NCBI GenBank assembly: GCA_008828725.1
Contig: MEHQ01002695.1
Span: 548,071-612,070, forward strand
DNA: 64,000 bases
Source of the DNA: Saccharina japonica
Taxonomy: Eukaryota; Sar; Phaeophyceae; Laminariales; Laminariaceae
Reading direction: 5' to 3'
In this document: in pieces, positions 25,015-35,110 of the stretch
How positions within the stretch are numbered: position 1 is the stretch's first letter
Layout: every line of letters starts with the position of its first letter
Notes under the pieces: generated by a model
The model's input: the letters and a program-made list of their open reading frames with translations, nothing else
Told to the model about the DNA's origin: nothing
Databases searched by the model: none
Made by a program: the position numbers and the translations under genes

Positions 25015-25884
25015 TGTTGTCTACACTTGTACGTAGCCCGTTTTTGTTTCCCAACGGCCAAGCGATTTTGAAACAACCAACAAGCGAGTACTGCTGCTGT
25101 ACTTGTAGTTTGTCTCTGTGCCTTCCCTACAATAAAACCAGGGCACGAGAGATTCGCTGTGCTCTACAGCAGGGTTGATGTTTTCGTCGCATTCAGGAGC
25201 CAATGCCTCTGAAGACCTGCAGTGCGCGGTCTTCCGCTTCGCTGTCGAACCGGATTGAGCAATCGATCGGGTATTTCCCAAGAAGATCCTAATAATGTGC
25301 CCAAACTAAAAATTTCAAGAAATTTGCAAAAGCGCGAGGCAGAGGGACGAACATTACCGACCGTCATCCACTTAACAAATTTCCGTTTTGCACTATTAAA
25401 ATAACACCCTAATCATTTTTTTTTGTACGCAGTACGCGAGCAAGTAACAGTCTTCCATGTGCATGGTATATATATATAAATTGCGAACTCCTGTCATGAG
25501 GAAACAGCAGTGTATATATACTATTTTATCATATAGGCAGCAAGTAATTTTGTGCTGATTACAACAAAACTACAGCCAGTACCTGGTATATAAGAAATAC
25601 ATATAAATGATATAATAGGTACCAGTACTGCTGCCTGTAAGTGCATACCGGTATTTCGTAGTATTATACCAGCAATCTATACGATACTTCGAAAGTACAA
25701 GAGTACGTCGTACTGATACAAGACAGTCAATACAAATACAACGCTGCATCACATGATATGGTATCCGTACACACAGGCAGTATGAAATATCGCCAGCCAT
25801 CCAATCCAATCCTACAATCCTACCCCAACCCTTTGACCTACGTATTTCCCTCGATGCAAATAATGCTCACATACAATCCATTGC

Positions 25885-25916
<32 letters not shown>

Positions 25917-25984
25917 AAACTCTTACCGGGTGTGCCCCGCGTTCACGAAACGGAGCAGGTCTAGCGAAGCCGCCTGGCCGCCGG
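25015..25984. other. Intergenic DNA with a long C run
   Basis: No gene supported. A run of about 29 C at 25886-25914 lies just upstream of the next gene's first recognised exon. Several TACTGCTG and ACCTGGTAT words occur. Confidence 0.5.
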
Positions 25985-28598
25985 ATGTCATGCAACACTA
26001 CCCCTCCCCTCTCTCTGCCGGGAAGAGGCTGGGGCGATAGCGGCTCGTCTGGGTGCGTGGGCCACTTCGGCCCGTCGTATTCGAACTCTCTGTACGACGG
26101 AAGCCAGGGAGTTCACAGTAGCCTCAGCGGCGGTAGCCGCGGTAGTCTCTCGAGTGGCGTGAGCAGCGGGTACGGTGATGGCGATGAGGGGCCGATACGA
26201 TTTCGCTTGGAGGACGGCTTCAGCTCGGCGGAGGAGGAGACGTGGGGCTCGGAGGGGGAGGTGAGGCTGCTTTGCTGCTGTTTGTGTGCCTGGTGCTACG
26301 TAGCTCGTGCCTGTGTTGCTGTGGTTGTGGTTGTTGTGGTGGTTGTTGTGGTGCTGTGCTTGAGCATGTGCGGTGTTGGGCCTGTGCTGGGTTGGCCTGG
26401 TTTCGGGCTGCGCTTGTGCGGTGGTATGCTGATGCCGCGCTGTACTCGTGCGGTGTTGCATTACGGGGGACCACAGTAAGTAGGGGACCAAATATTGTTT
26501 GTAAAAATAGGAAAATGTGTAGGTTTTTGTGTGCTCCGTAGGTCCATTTACTATGGTCCCCCGTAATAGCTGTGAAAGCAGCATGGCGCGGTACGGTACG
26601 GTACGGTACGGTACGGTACTGCTGTATGCAGGGACGATAGTGTTCACGAGAGACCACACACTAACGTCAAGCGGAAGGCGACAACGGTGCGCCGGATCTC
26701 ACCCAAACTCTGGAGAAAAATCCTGGGTATATACTGCAAGACAGCAGCATCTCTTTGAGTTGTTTTTGTCACCCTTGAGGCCCACGATTTTCTCGTACGA
26801 ACACTGGCCATTCTTAAGAGCTGCAAAGACAACAACGCGCTTCCTCCCCGTCGTCCATCCTAAAAAACAAAAATGATCCCCCCCCCCTCGCCCTCCCCTC
26901 CCGATCGCCCACCGAATACGTCACCCCGACACTAACGAAACATCTCATCATCGTATATGTGAATTATCCATGTATTGCTTGCAGATCGAGGAGACTACGT
27001 CCGCTGGACGATACGCTGTGGTCGGCACCGGCAGGAGACGAGCCTCGGACGGCGGCGTCGCTGCCCCCCGCTGCAAGGGCGTACTGCCGACGCCTCCGTT
27101 AGCCTCTAGCGGTAGAAGCACCGCCGAAAGCTTCGGCAGCGGCTGCTGTGGCGGCGGCGGGAGCAGCGGCACCAATGGCGGCGGCGGCGGTGGCGGCGCA
27201 GAAGGGGCTAGCGACGAGGAGGCGAGGGAGGCCCTCCTAGCCCCATTTTGCGGCAGCGGGGGCGTGGGAGCGGGAGTGACGGAGGCCGGGAGGAGCGGCG
27301 CGTCCCTCGCGCTCGGGGGGAGACGCGCCGCCCGAAAGGCGGCCGTGGGGGCGGGCCGAGCGAAGAGAGCGGTGGCTCTGGCCCCTGGGGGAGATAGCAG
27401 TAGTAGTAGCAGGCCGGGGGAGAAGGGCGGGAGCGGCAGGAAGGGGGCGGGTGCCGCAGCGAGGAGAGGGAGGCGGTGCGGTGGCAGCGGCGATGGCGGC
27501 GGCGGTGGTAGCGGTAGCGGCGGTGGAGGTGCGGGGCGGGCCTGCAAGCGGCCCTTGCGGCTGTCGAGGCCGCTGTTCATCGAGATCGAAAACAAGGCGT
27601 CCGAGCCTCCATTAAGGGTGGCGGGAGCGGCGGCGGGGAGGGCGGGGTCAGTCGGAGTCATGGGGGGGCAGAGGAGGGGGCAGCAGAGCCATCAGGCGCG
27701 GCCGCAATCTGCGGGGAGGGAGAGAGACGACGGGGAGTTGGAAGACTCGGACGGTGAGCGTTGGGATAGGCGGGCCGGTCGGCGGGCTCGGAAAGGTTAG
27801 GGTTTTGTACGAGGGTTTCGCGCTTTTTGCGGAGGTATTTTTTGTTAGCTTGCTCCCACGGAAACGCCTTTTTGTCGGGTGTTTTATTGTATGCGTCACG
27901 GTCGGACGGACGAACACTTTTGCTTGGGTAGGAAGGAATCATCTTGGTCAACCAAGCACCCCCACTTGGCCTTCGTGCACTGGTGCAGTGCCCGGCTCAA
28001 ATGGCAACGCGTTCCGTGCCTACCTACCTGTCTGTCAACGAGCATGTATCTGTCTGTCTGCCCGTCTACGAGTATCTTGCGTGTGTGTGCCTGCCTTTCT
28101 GCCTCGATTTTATGTCTGTCTGCACGTCGCTCTGCCTTCTGCCTATTTTTTTATCTGTCTTTTTTATGTCCGGCTGTCCATATGCCACGCTGTTTCTTCT
28201 GTCTCTCGGTCTGGCTGTCTTGTTCTCTGTCTCGTTCCTCGTTTTTATCCGTTATATCTATCTCCCTATCTCTTACCTAACGCTCTATCTCTTACTCTCC
28301 CCTCTCCTCTACCTATCTATCGATCGATGTATACTTTATCTTCTCTTATCTCACCTTCCTACCGCCCCTCCCTCCCTCCCTCCCTCCCTCCCTGCCTGTC
28401 CCACTAAACTGCCATTCGTCCGTCCGTCTACCCGCCAACCTGGCCGTTTTAGACGAGGGAGGCGCAGCTTGGTGCGGGTGCGCGCAGCGGTGCCTGCGGC
28501 AGGCCGAAGTCTGGTATCAAACACTCACGGGCGCGGCCTCGGTTAAGTTCTCCGAGGTCGGGCAGGCATCACCGTCGTCGCTGTCTGCTGCCGTGTAA
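25985..28598 (+). CDS. Gly/Ser/Arg-rich protein of unknown function (three exons)
   Basis: Exons 25985-26260, 26985-27753 and 28453-28598 join in phase (GGGGAG before GTGAGG; TTGCAG before ATCGAG; GACG before GTGAGC; TTTTAG before ACGAGG) and end in TAA, giving 396 residues. Residues 1-92 are Ser/Gly-rich and end in an acidic patch (FSSAEEETWGSEGE). The long middle exon is Gly/Ala/Arg low-complexity with KRPLRLSRPLFIEIENK near its end, then an acidic stretch. The last exon is of ordinary composition (LRQAEVWYQTLTGAASVKF). No domain was recognised; the Arg/Gly make-up and acidic patches would suit a nuclear or RNA-binding protein, which is only a guess. The start is uncertain, because the frame is open upstream of the ATG and an earlier exon is possible. 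Confidence 0.65.
26461..26566. mobile_element. 106-bp MITE with GGGGGACCA-type inverted ends, copy 1
   Basis: TTACGGGGGACCACAGTAA at the left is matched by the complement of TTACTATGGTCCCCCGTAA at the right (one mismatch). The interior 'aaatat..tttgtaaaaata' and 'taggtttttgt' is shared with 34755-34857. It lies in intron 26261-26984. TA or TTA/TAA flanks would suit mariner or Harbinger types. Confidence 0.8.
26584..26622. repeat. GGTAC pentanucleotide microsatellite
   Basis: Six tandem GGTAC units end in TACTGCTG, within intron 26261-26984 of the Gly-rich gene. Confidence 0.9.
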
Positions 28599-31500
28599 CA
28601 TCGGGCCACCAGGCTGGCCACAGGCAGCAGTCGATAGTTAGTGGTGCACTGCATTTTTTTTTTTTTCCTTCTAATTTGGTTGAACAAAAAGTGACCAAAA
28701 GGAAAACAAAGCTGCGTGAGGGCTTTATATAGACCCATTGTTTATTAGTAGTTAGTTTTTTTTTTTTGCTTTTTTCTTTTGGGTTTTGCCTTTGTTTTTT
28801 TTTCTTCCATGATGTTGTGCGGGAACCTTTTAACTTTGGTGAAACACGTGGGTGGGAGGTTGCGTGTTGAGAGGGCTTCCACTCGTGCGCGAAAGGCGTT
28901 CGGGTGTGAAAGGACGGGGGTGCCCCCAACCCGTCCGATATGGTGGTGTGCACGCAGCGGAAAGAGGGGGTGTGTTAAGGGGGATTAGGCCCCGGGGGGG
29001 AGGGGAGGGGGGGCGGGGGCGGGGGTCGACGCGTATGTATGTGCGTGTTTCTGCTGTGTGTGTTTGTTGGCATACGTTTGCTTCTGCTGCTAGCTTCTGC
29101 TGCTGGTGCTTTTGACGTTAGCTGCAGCAGCCCTCGTGTTCCTGTGTGTGTTGGTTACGTTTGCTCCTGCTGCTGCTAGCTTCTGCTGCTGGCTTCTGCT
29201 GCTAGCTTCTGATGGTGCTTCTGGTGCTAAGCTGCTGCAGCTAGTCGCTGCTTCTGTCTGTTTGGAGAGCTTTGACACAGGCAAGAGTCGTCGCCGTGTG
29301 CCTTGATTTGGCGTGCTGACGCTCAACCGGAGCCAGTTGTTTGGACTTTTTTGGGGGGGGGGGAAACACGGACGCTGGTGGGGGTGGGGGGGAAGGAAGC
29401 GCGGCGACGCCGGCGGCGGCTATATATGGTTTTGGAGAAGCACGTTATTGTGTGAGGGCTTTAACGTTTTTGTCCACGGCCTCCTCTCGTGTGTTTACTT
29501 GCAGCCGCGGCGGAGTGAATGTATTATACCAAGATTATGAAATTGTCTGTGGCCAAGAGGAGGGGACAGGAAAGGAGAGGGGTGTGTGTTTGTGTGTGCG
29601 TGCTTTGCTTTGCTTCTTGTGCCCCTCTCCCTCCCAAGCCGTTTTCGTTTATGATATGCGGGTACCAAGGCATTTCTTGGTGACCTTTTTGTCCTCTCTC
29701 ACTGCTGTGTGTGGTGCGCGCGCGCATGGTGATCGTTTATTTTTTCACGCCTATTTTATACGCGTGTGGTTCCCAGCAATATTATGATAGCGTGCTGGCT
29801 TGCTCGCTCGCTGGCTTGCTTGCTCGCTCGCTTCGCGTGTGCTGCTGCTGCTTGTGGTTGTGTCTGTTACGAGGGGTGGAGGGTCCTACCCGGCATTTAG
29901 TGGTAGTAGTAGTCGGGGCTCTCCGCCCGTCGCTTTACGACGTGGTGCATAAGGACGTGTTTTTGATTCGATTCGAGGGGGGCTGCACGCGCAACCGCTG
30001 TGCTTGTACGGCGGTGGCCGCCCCGGGCCTTTTTCTATGTTGGCGCTAGTCCCCTTGGGGACTTGTTTACTTCAAGATTTGTTTTTGGTTAACGCGCGGT
30101 GGCAGTAGCAGCAGCAGCAGTAGCAGTAGCAGCACCAGCAGTGCCGACGGCAGTCGCTCCCCCGCTCTAGGAGAGAGAGGAGCAGAAAAATTCCGGCAGT
30201 AGATTAATTACAGCAGGAGAAGGAGAAGGAGGAGGTGAAAAATGAGGTAGTAGGTGTGTTGCGATAAGAAAACAAACAAACACGCACTCCTTTTTTTTGT
30301 GTGTCTCCGGTGTTGTGTTGTGACATTGATATTTAATAGTAAGAAACGTATTTTGCATGGCCCAGTATGGAAGCATTTGAGTACGTAAAGTAAAATAAGT
30401 AAGTAGAGAGAGAAGAGACATTTTCGTAGGTAGGTAGCAGTCTCGAAAGCTGGCCGCGGGCTCAAGAAGAGGAGCAGTGTGGTTCCAGCGGTATAATAGT
30501 AGCAGTGTGATTCAGCGTTGAAGATGGTACGTAGGTTTCGAGGTGTGTGATCTCTTGCGCTCCCCCCCCAGGTTGTGTCGCTCTTGGGGGCCGCTATTAT
30601 TAGCGCGTATCACAAGCGTGCTCGTACACGCATTATTTTAGCATTAATACCTTGTATGTATTTTTCAAAGAGCCAGGGATCACAGAACCCCCCTCCCCCT
30701 ACAGATATTCGTCTTCATCCTACCCCCCCCCCCGGTACCCCTTTTGTTTTCGGTTGTTGTTGTGTTTGGGTGCTATACTTGCGTCATGAGTGTGGTCCGT
30801 GTTTCTTTACAAGATATGGCGTTCTTGTAGGATTGGGCGCGGGGGGGGTTGGGGGGCGCGGGGGGGGGTTGGGAGGCGCGGGGGCGGAAGGTATGTGTGG
30901 GAGAGGGGGGTCCCGACTCTGGAGACGAAGAAGAAGCGAATGCCGCAGCGCAGCCGCAGATATACGAAGTAGGCAGTAAGTACGTAGGGACGCGAGCTGC
31001 GCTGCGACCATCTTTCTTCTGATTTGCGTGTCCACCATGGCCATGGGCTGGGTTTCCGTAGTATCATACGTAGTAGTAGTGGAATTCGCTGGGCAGGGGG
31101 GTCTTGTGTATGGTAAAATGCCGGTTGCGAGTGAGTGGCACGATGTTTTTGTAAATTTTCGCACAGCAGCAGTAGCAGACCGAGGGAGGGGGGAGGAGGG
31201 GGTCGGGGTGGGGCGTACCGCATCATCCCTATATGTAGTACTTGATGCTTGCCCTAGAGTTATAGCTGTGTACGTATGGTCCAGCACATGAGAACATACA
31301 TCCATTGTTTTTGTTTTGTTTTGTTTTAGCCGAAGCGACACCGTCGCAGAAACGTTATACGAATAATAGTTGTAGCACGAGTAGATTATGTTGGAGCCTA
31401 TATAATATGTATGTCCTTCTTTTGCAACCCTTTTTATTTACCTACCTACGGCGCGTTTTTTCCAATAATTCCCCAGGCTATAACTGGGGCCTACTGCTGT

Positions 31501-32150
31501 GTGGCGGAAAGTCCAAATATGTTATCCGTCCGACTCGAAAAAAGCCATGAGAATGCATCGTGAAGCAGAATCATCATCTGTTGCGCTCCTCCTCGCCCTT
31601 CTTGTCGGGTCTCAACGTGACAGGAGGCATTTTTATTGCTGCTGTTCATTTCCCCGAAGGTGCCTCGACACTACCCGCCCGCGCCCCTTCTTGTTTTTTT
31701 CTTGTTTTTGTTTTGGCATTATGTTCTCATCAATTTTACCTTCGCCCTTCTTTCTCCTGCTTCTCCCTCCCTACTCGTAACTCAAGAGATCCGGGGTCAC
31801 AAAACAGGCTCTTCCCCCCCCCCTCCCCACTACTACTACTGAACGTGCCTTAATTTTAATCGCGAGAAAGGTACATAAAGCACTTATGACGCTTGTCACT
31901 ACGATAATAAGAGGTCGTAGCATTTTTTTTGCTGAATGAAACGTTTTCTGAACGATCGGGCTCCTTACCCCATACTCGTCTGAATTTCATTCTTCTTGTA
32001 TTGGTGCAATTTGTTTCAGTACAGTTAGGCCATGCGAGCGATCATCGGGTAACCCTTTATTTTTCCTCCGAAATCAGGTTTTGGGTGAGGTTCACATATT
32101 ATTATACAGCTCCTCAAGTGACCACCTTCAAAGGGCAGAAACATGGTGCA
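28599..32150. other. Gene-poor stretch between the Gly-rich gene and the TRIM element
   Basis: The left end should include the 3' untranslated region of the Gly-rich gene. There is a GCTTCTGCTGCTA-type repeat at about 29080-29230, G-rich runs near 29346 and 30840-30890, and CAG/CAGTAG runs near 30105-30140. Candidate short frames at 29341-29787 and 30784-31341 lack domains and partner exons. Confidence 0.45.
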
Positions 32151-32164
32151 GCACCTCTATCGTA

Positions 32165-32426
32165 GCATGCGTCTACAACTTTCTTCCTTCGTCGACTCGC
32201 TCGCGTCGAAAATCCCATACCCACGCCAGGCGCTTTCTGTAGTCAATTTGGTCCAAAATACAGAACCCCACAACAGCCAGTAAGTAGTGTTATAGGGGGT
32301 TTCCACGTGACAGCAGGCATGTCTCACTTTCTTCTTTCGTCGACTCGCGTCGAATATTGCACACATAACCATGCCAGGCGCTTTCTGTAGCCAGTCGATT
32401 GGGTTCAAAAGAACGAACCCCACGAC
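32165..32426. repeat. ~150-bp tandem repeat hosting the TRIM element
   Basis: Two units share 'tgtctcactttcttc.ttcgt', 'cgactcgc..cgtcgaa', 'catgccaggcgctttctgta' and 'gaaccccac'. A third unit starts after the first 'acgac' and continues at 32845 ('attgttgggtctccacgtga'), so the LTR element has split it. Confidence 0.75.
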
Positions 32427-32844
32427 TGTGGTGGAAATCGAGTTTAAAAGGCTAAAACTCTTGTAGCATCAGTTGATCGACATTTTTAGTCTACTTTCCC
32501 TACAATGGCGTCGCAGGCAGGGCGTGAGATTCTGAAGAGTGAGGTCGGTGGTTCGATCCTCACCGAAAAAATGGGCAAAATCTCATGTTCAAGAATCTGT
32601 AAAACTCACTCACTTAGAAAACACCCAGAAAGGAACGATGAGAGCAATGCGATCATTGCATACTGAGTCCAGTACCGAAAAGTCGGAGGTAAAACTTGGA
32701 TACTCAGAGTCTCATCGGGGTTCCTGACTTACACCGAAGAGATAAGTCAGGTTTAGTGAGGGAGAATGTGGTGGAAATCGAGTTTAAAAGGCTAAAACTC
32801 TTGTAGCATCAGTTGATCGACATTTTTAGTCTACTTTCCCTACA
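32427..32844 (+). mobile_element. 418-bp miniature LTR retrotransposon (TRIM/SMART type)
   Basis: Two identical 78-bp direct repeats (32427-32504 and 32767-32844) begin TGTGG and end CTACA, as LTRs do. One base after the left repeat comes TGGCGTCGCAGGCAGGG, which fits a tRNA primer-binding site starting with the complement of CCA. The right repeat is preceded by the purine tract GAGGGAGAA. CGAC lies immediately outside both ends (32423-32426 and 32845-32848), a 4-bp target duplication. The 262-bp interior has no gag or pol. It does hold a GGTTCGATCC box near 32551 inside a GTGAGG/CCTCAC stem. LTR identity implies a recent insertion, which would have needed enzymes from another element. The orientation follows from the order of primer site and purine tract. 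Confidence 0.85.
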
Positions 32845-33485
32845 CGACATTGTTGGGTCTCCACGTGACAGCAGGCATTTTTCATACCAGGTATTGTATA
32901 TTTCCCCAACCGTGCCTCGCCATCGCCCACCCTGTCCGTCCGCCCGCGCATGTGCCACAACGAAGCGCGCGACGAAGCATGCACCGCGGTGTCACGTGCG
33001 CGCGCGTGGACCGCAAAACCAACAGCAAATAAGAAAGGCGGCCCCGCCCCTCAACACTGCCATATGCGACCACAGCTAAAGCCAACAACCAAAAAAGGAA
33101 AGGGGAAGCGAAACCAAGAAGAAAAAACAAAAAGACGATAACGACGAACGAGAACGAGGATGATAAAAGCAGAGGAGAACGAGGACGTACCCGACCACGG
33201 CCACAGCAACCAACCAAATCCAATCATCAACGAACAACCGCCAATCACCATCGACCAGTCAGAGTCTCAACGACCAAGTACCAACGACCAAGCATCAAGC
33301 ACCCACCATCACCCCTCAATCTCATCATCGACCAACCACCAACGACTACTCGCCACCGACCAAAAATCACCAAGTAAGTACCAATGAACCAATCATCAAC
33401 GACCCCCACCATCAGCGCGACCAACCAAATCATCAAAACCGCTCCAACCATCAAGCCATCAAACAAAACACAAAAACAAAAAAAC
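32845..33485. other. Noncoding stretch downstream of NUP43
   Basis: Includes the rest of the split ~150-bp repeat unit, then C/A-rich DNA with 'accaac' and 'caatcatc' repeats. The 3' untranslated region of the minus-strand NUP43 gene should lie at the right end. Confidence 0.5.
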
Positions 33486-35073
33486 TCATAGCCGCAATCC
33501 CTGGACCCCCTGAGCCACGACGACATGCCCGTGCTTGCTCACGGCGGATATCGTGTCCGCTCCCTCGTCGTAACACACGCCAACCAACGCCGACCGCGAG
33601 GGCAGAGCGTGCAAGTCCCTTGCTCCGCGCCACACCCAGCTCTCTTCCCCCATCCCCCCTGCCCCGCCGCCGAAGCCACCGCCGCCGAAGCCGGAGGAGG
33701 AAGGCATGGCTTGGCCCTCCGGAGGGAGGTACCACTTGGTCAGCACCCCGCTTCCCGTGCACGAGAACAGATGCCTTTTGGGTTCGGGGACGTTTTTGTG
33801 TTTTTTTACCATATTTTGGTTGTTATTGTTGTCGGTGTTGATATTCGCGCGTGGGGTTTCACAAAAAAACAGACGACGGCGTCCGGGAGGGGGGGGGGGT
33901 TGAGGCAGTCAGAACGGGTGGCGGGCAGGGAAGGAGAGGGATAATCGGTTAATGCTGGTGAGTGGTGTTTCGTTTCTTCTTCACGGGTATGGCCATAGGC
34001 ATGCACAGCACTCGCGGCGGCGCCGGCGGCGGGGTCGCGTAAAGCAGGGACGGACGCCTTGCTCGTCCTCAAGGACGACGAACCGTGTGCTCGGCAGGGC
34101 GGTAACGCCCCAAGCGCTCTCGGGGGGGGGAAAAAAACCCGGCAATGCCGCACCCAACGGAACCTGCTTTCGTCCGTAAAATAAATTTTTAAAAAAATCA
34201 ACAAAGCACACAAAACAAACAGAGCAGACCGTCGACAAAAACATGGAAGTATAACAGTATGTCCGAAAATATAAGGACAGTTTAGACGTTAATAGGAACA
34301 CCCAATTGGCCCTTACATTTACGGACATGGTGGTCTATGCTACACCCTATCAATACATACGATACACACCTGGGTCTTCGAGGGTGAAATGCCACGCCCC
34401 AGGTCCCTCCACCTCCCGAACCGCCCCTGTTCTGCTCCTGCTTTCCAGAGATGCACGGGTGAAGAGCGGGGGGGTCGGGTTGACGGTAGCCGGGGCCGGA
34501 GAGCGCGATGAGGAAGAAGAATTGAGAGCCGAGAGATGTTACCCCATCGCGAGAAAACGAGAAAAAGGCTATACAAAAAAAATACGTTTAAGAAAAGCCG
34601 AGGAGCGCTGGGAGCAAGAAAGGGCGTGCATTTACCGTACATGATATGTCTACACCTGGCAAGGATTGCAATGCAAGCAGAGGAAACAGTCTAGAAAAAA
34701 GAGAAATATAGCAAAAGGATAGCAGAAGACGGAACCAGGACAAGATGGGTAGTATTACAGGGGACCATAGTAAACAGGACCAAATATAATTAGTAAAAAT
34801 ACGTAAATCTATAGGTTTTTGTATGTACCGTAGGTCCTATTTACTATGGTCCCCCGAAATAGGAACAACAGGAATCTTAGGAAAGGAAAACAAAAAGAGG
34901 AACAGGATGAGTAAAGTACAAGTAAAGAATATACGTACTCGTATTACAGCAGGGGAGCACATGATAGTAATCATAATAAAAAAATCGGGTGAAACCGAAG
35001 GGGGATACCTGTTTTTTCGGGTCAATTGTGGGTTCCCATTACAATGCCCCCCCGTTTTACTCGTAGTAGTAGC

Positions 35074-35110
<37 letters not shown>

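Noticed and set aside
24782..25036. Poly-Val and Asp/His/Tyr-rich open frames
   Set aside because: Translations of a trinucleotide microsatellite.
26948..27661. 237-codon minus-strand Pro/Ala-rich frame
   Set aside because: Mirror of the Gly/Arg-rich exon of the plus-strand gene; Pro/Ala richness is the complement of Gly/Arg codons.
30784..31341. 185-codon minus-strand frame
   Set aside because: Second half is Pro-rich translation of G runs; first half has no domain or supporting splice sites.
32530..32580. tRNA gene suggested by the GGTTCGATCC box
   Set aside because: No acceptor, D or anticodon arms can be folded around it.
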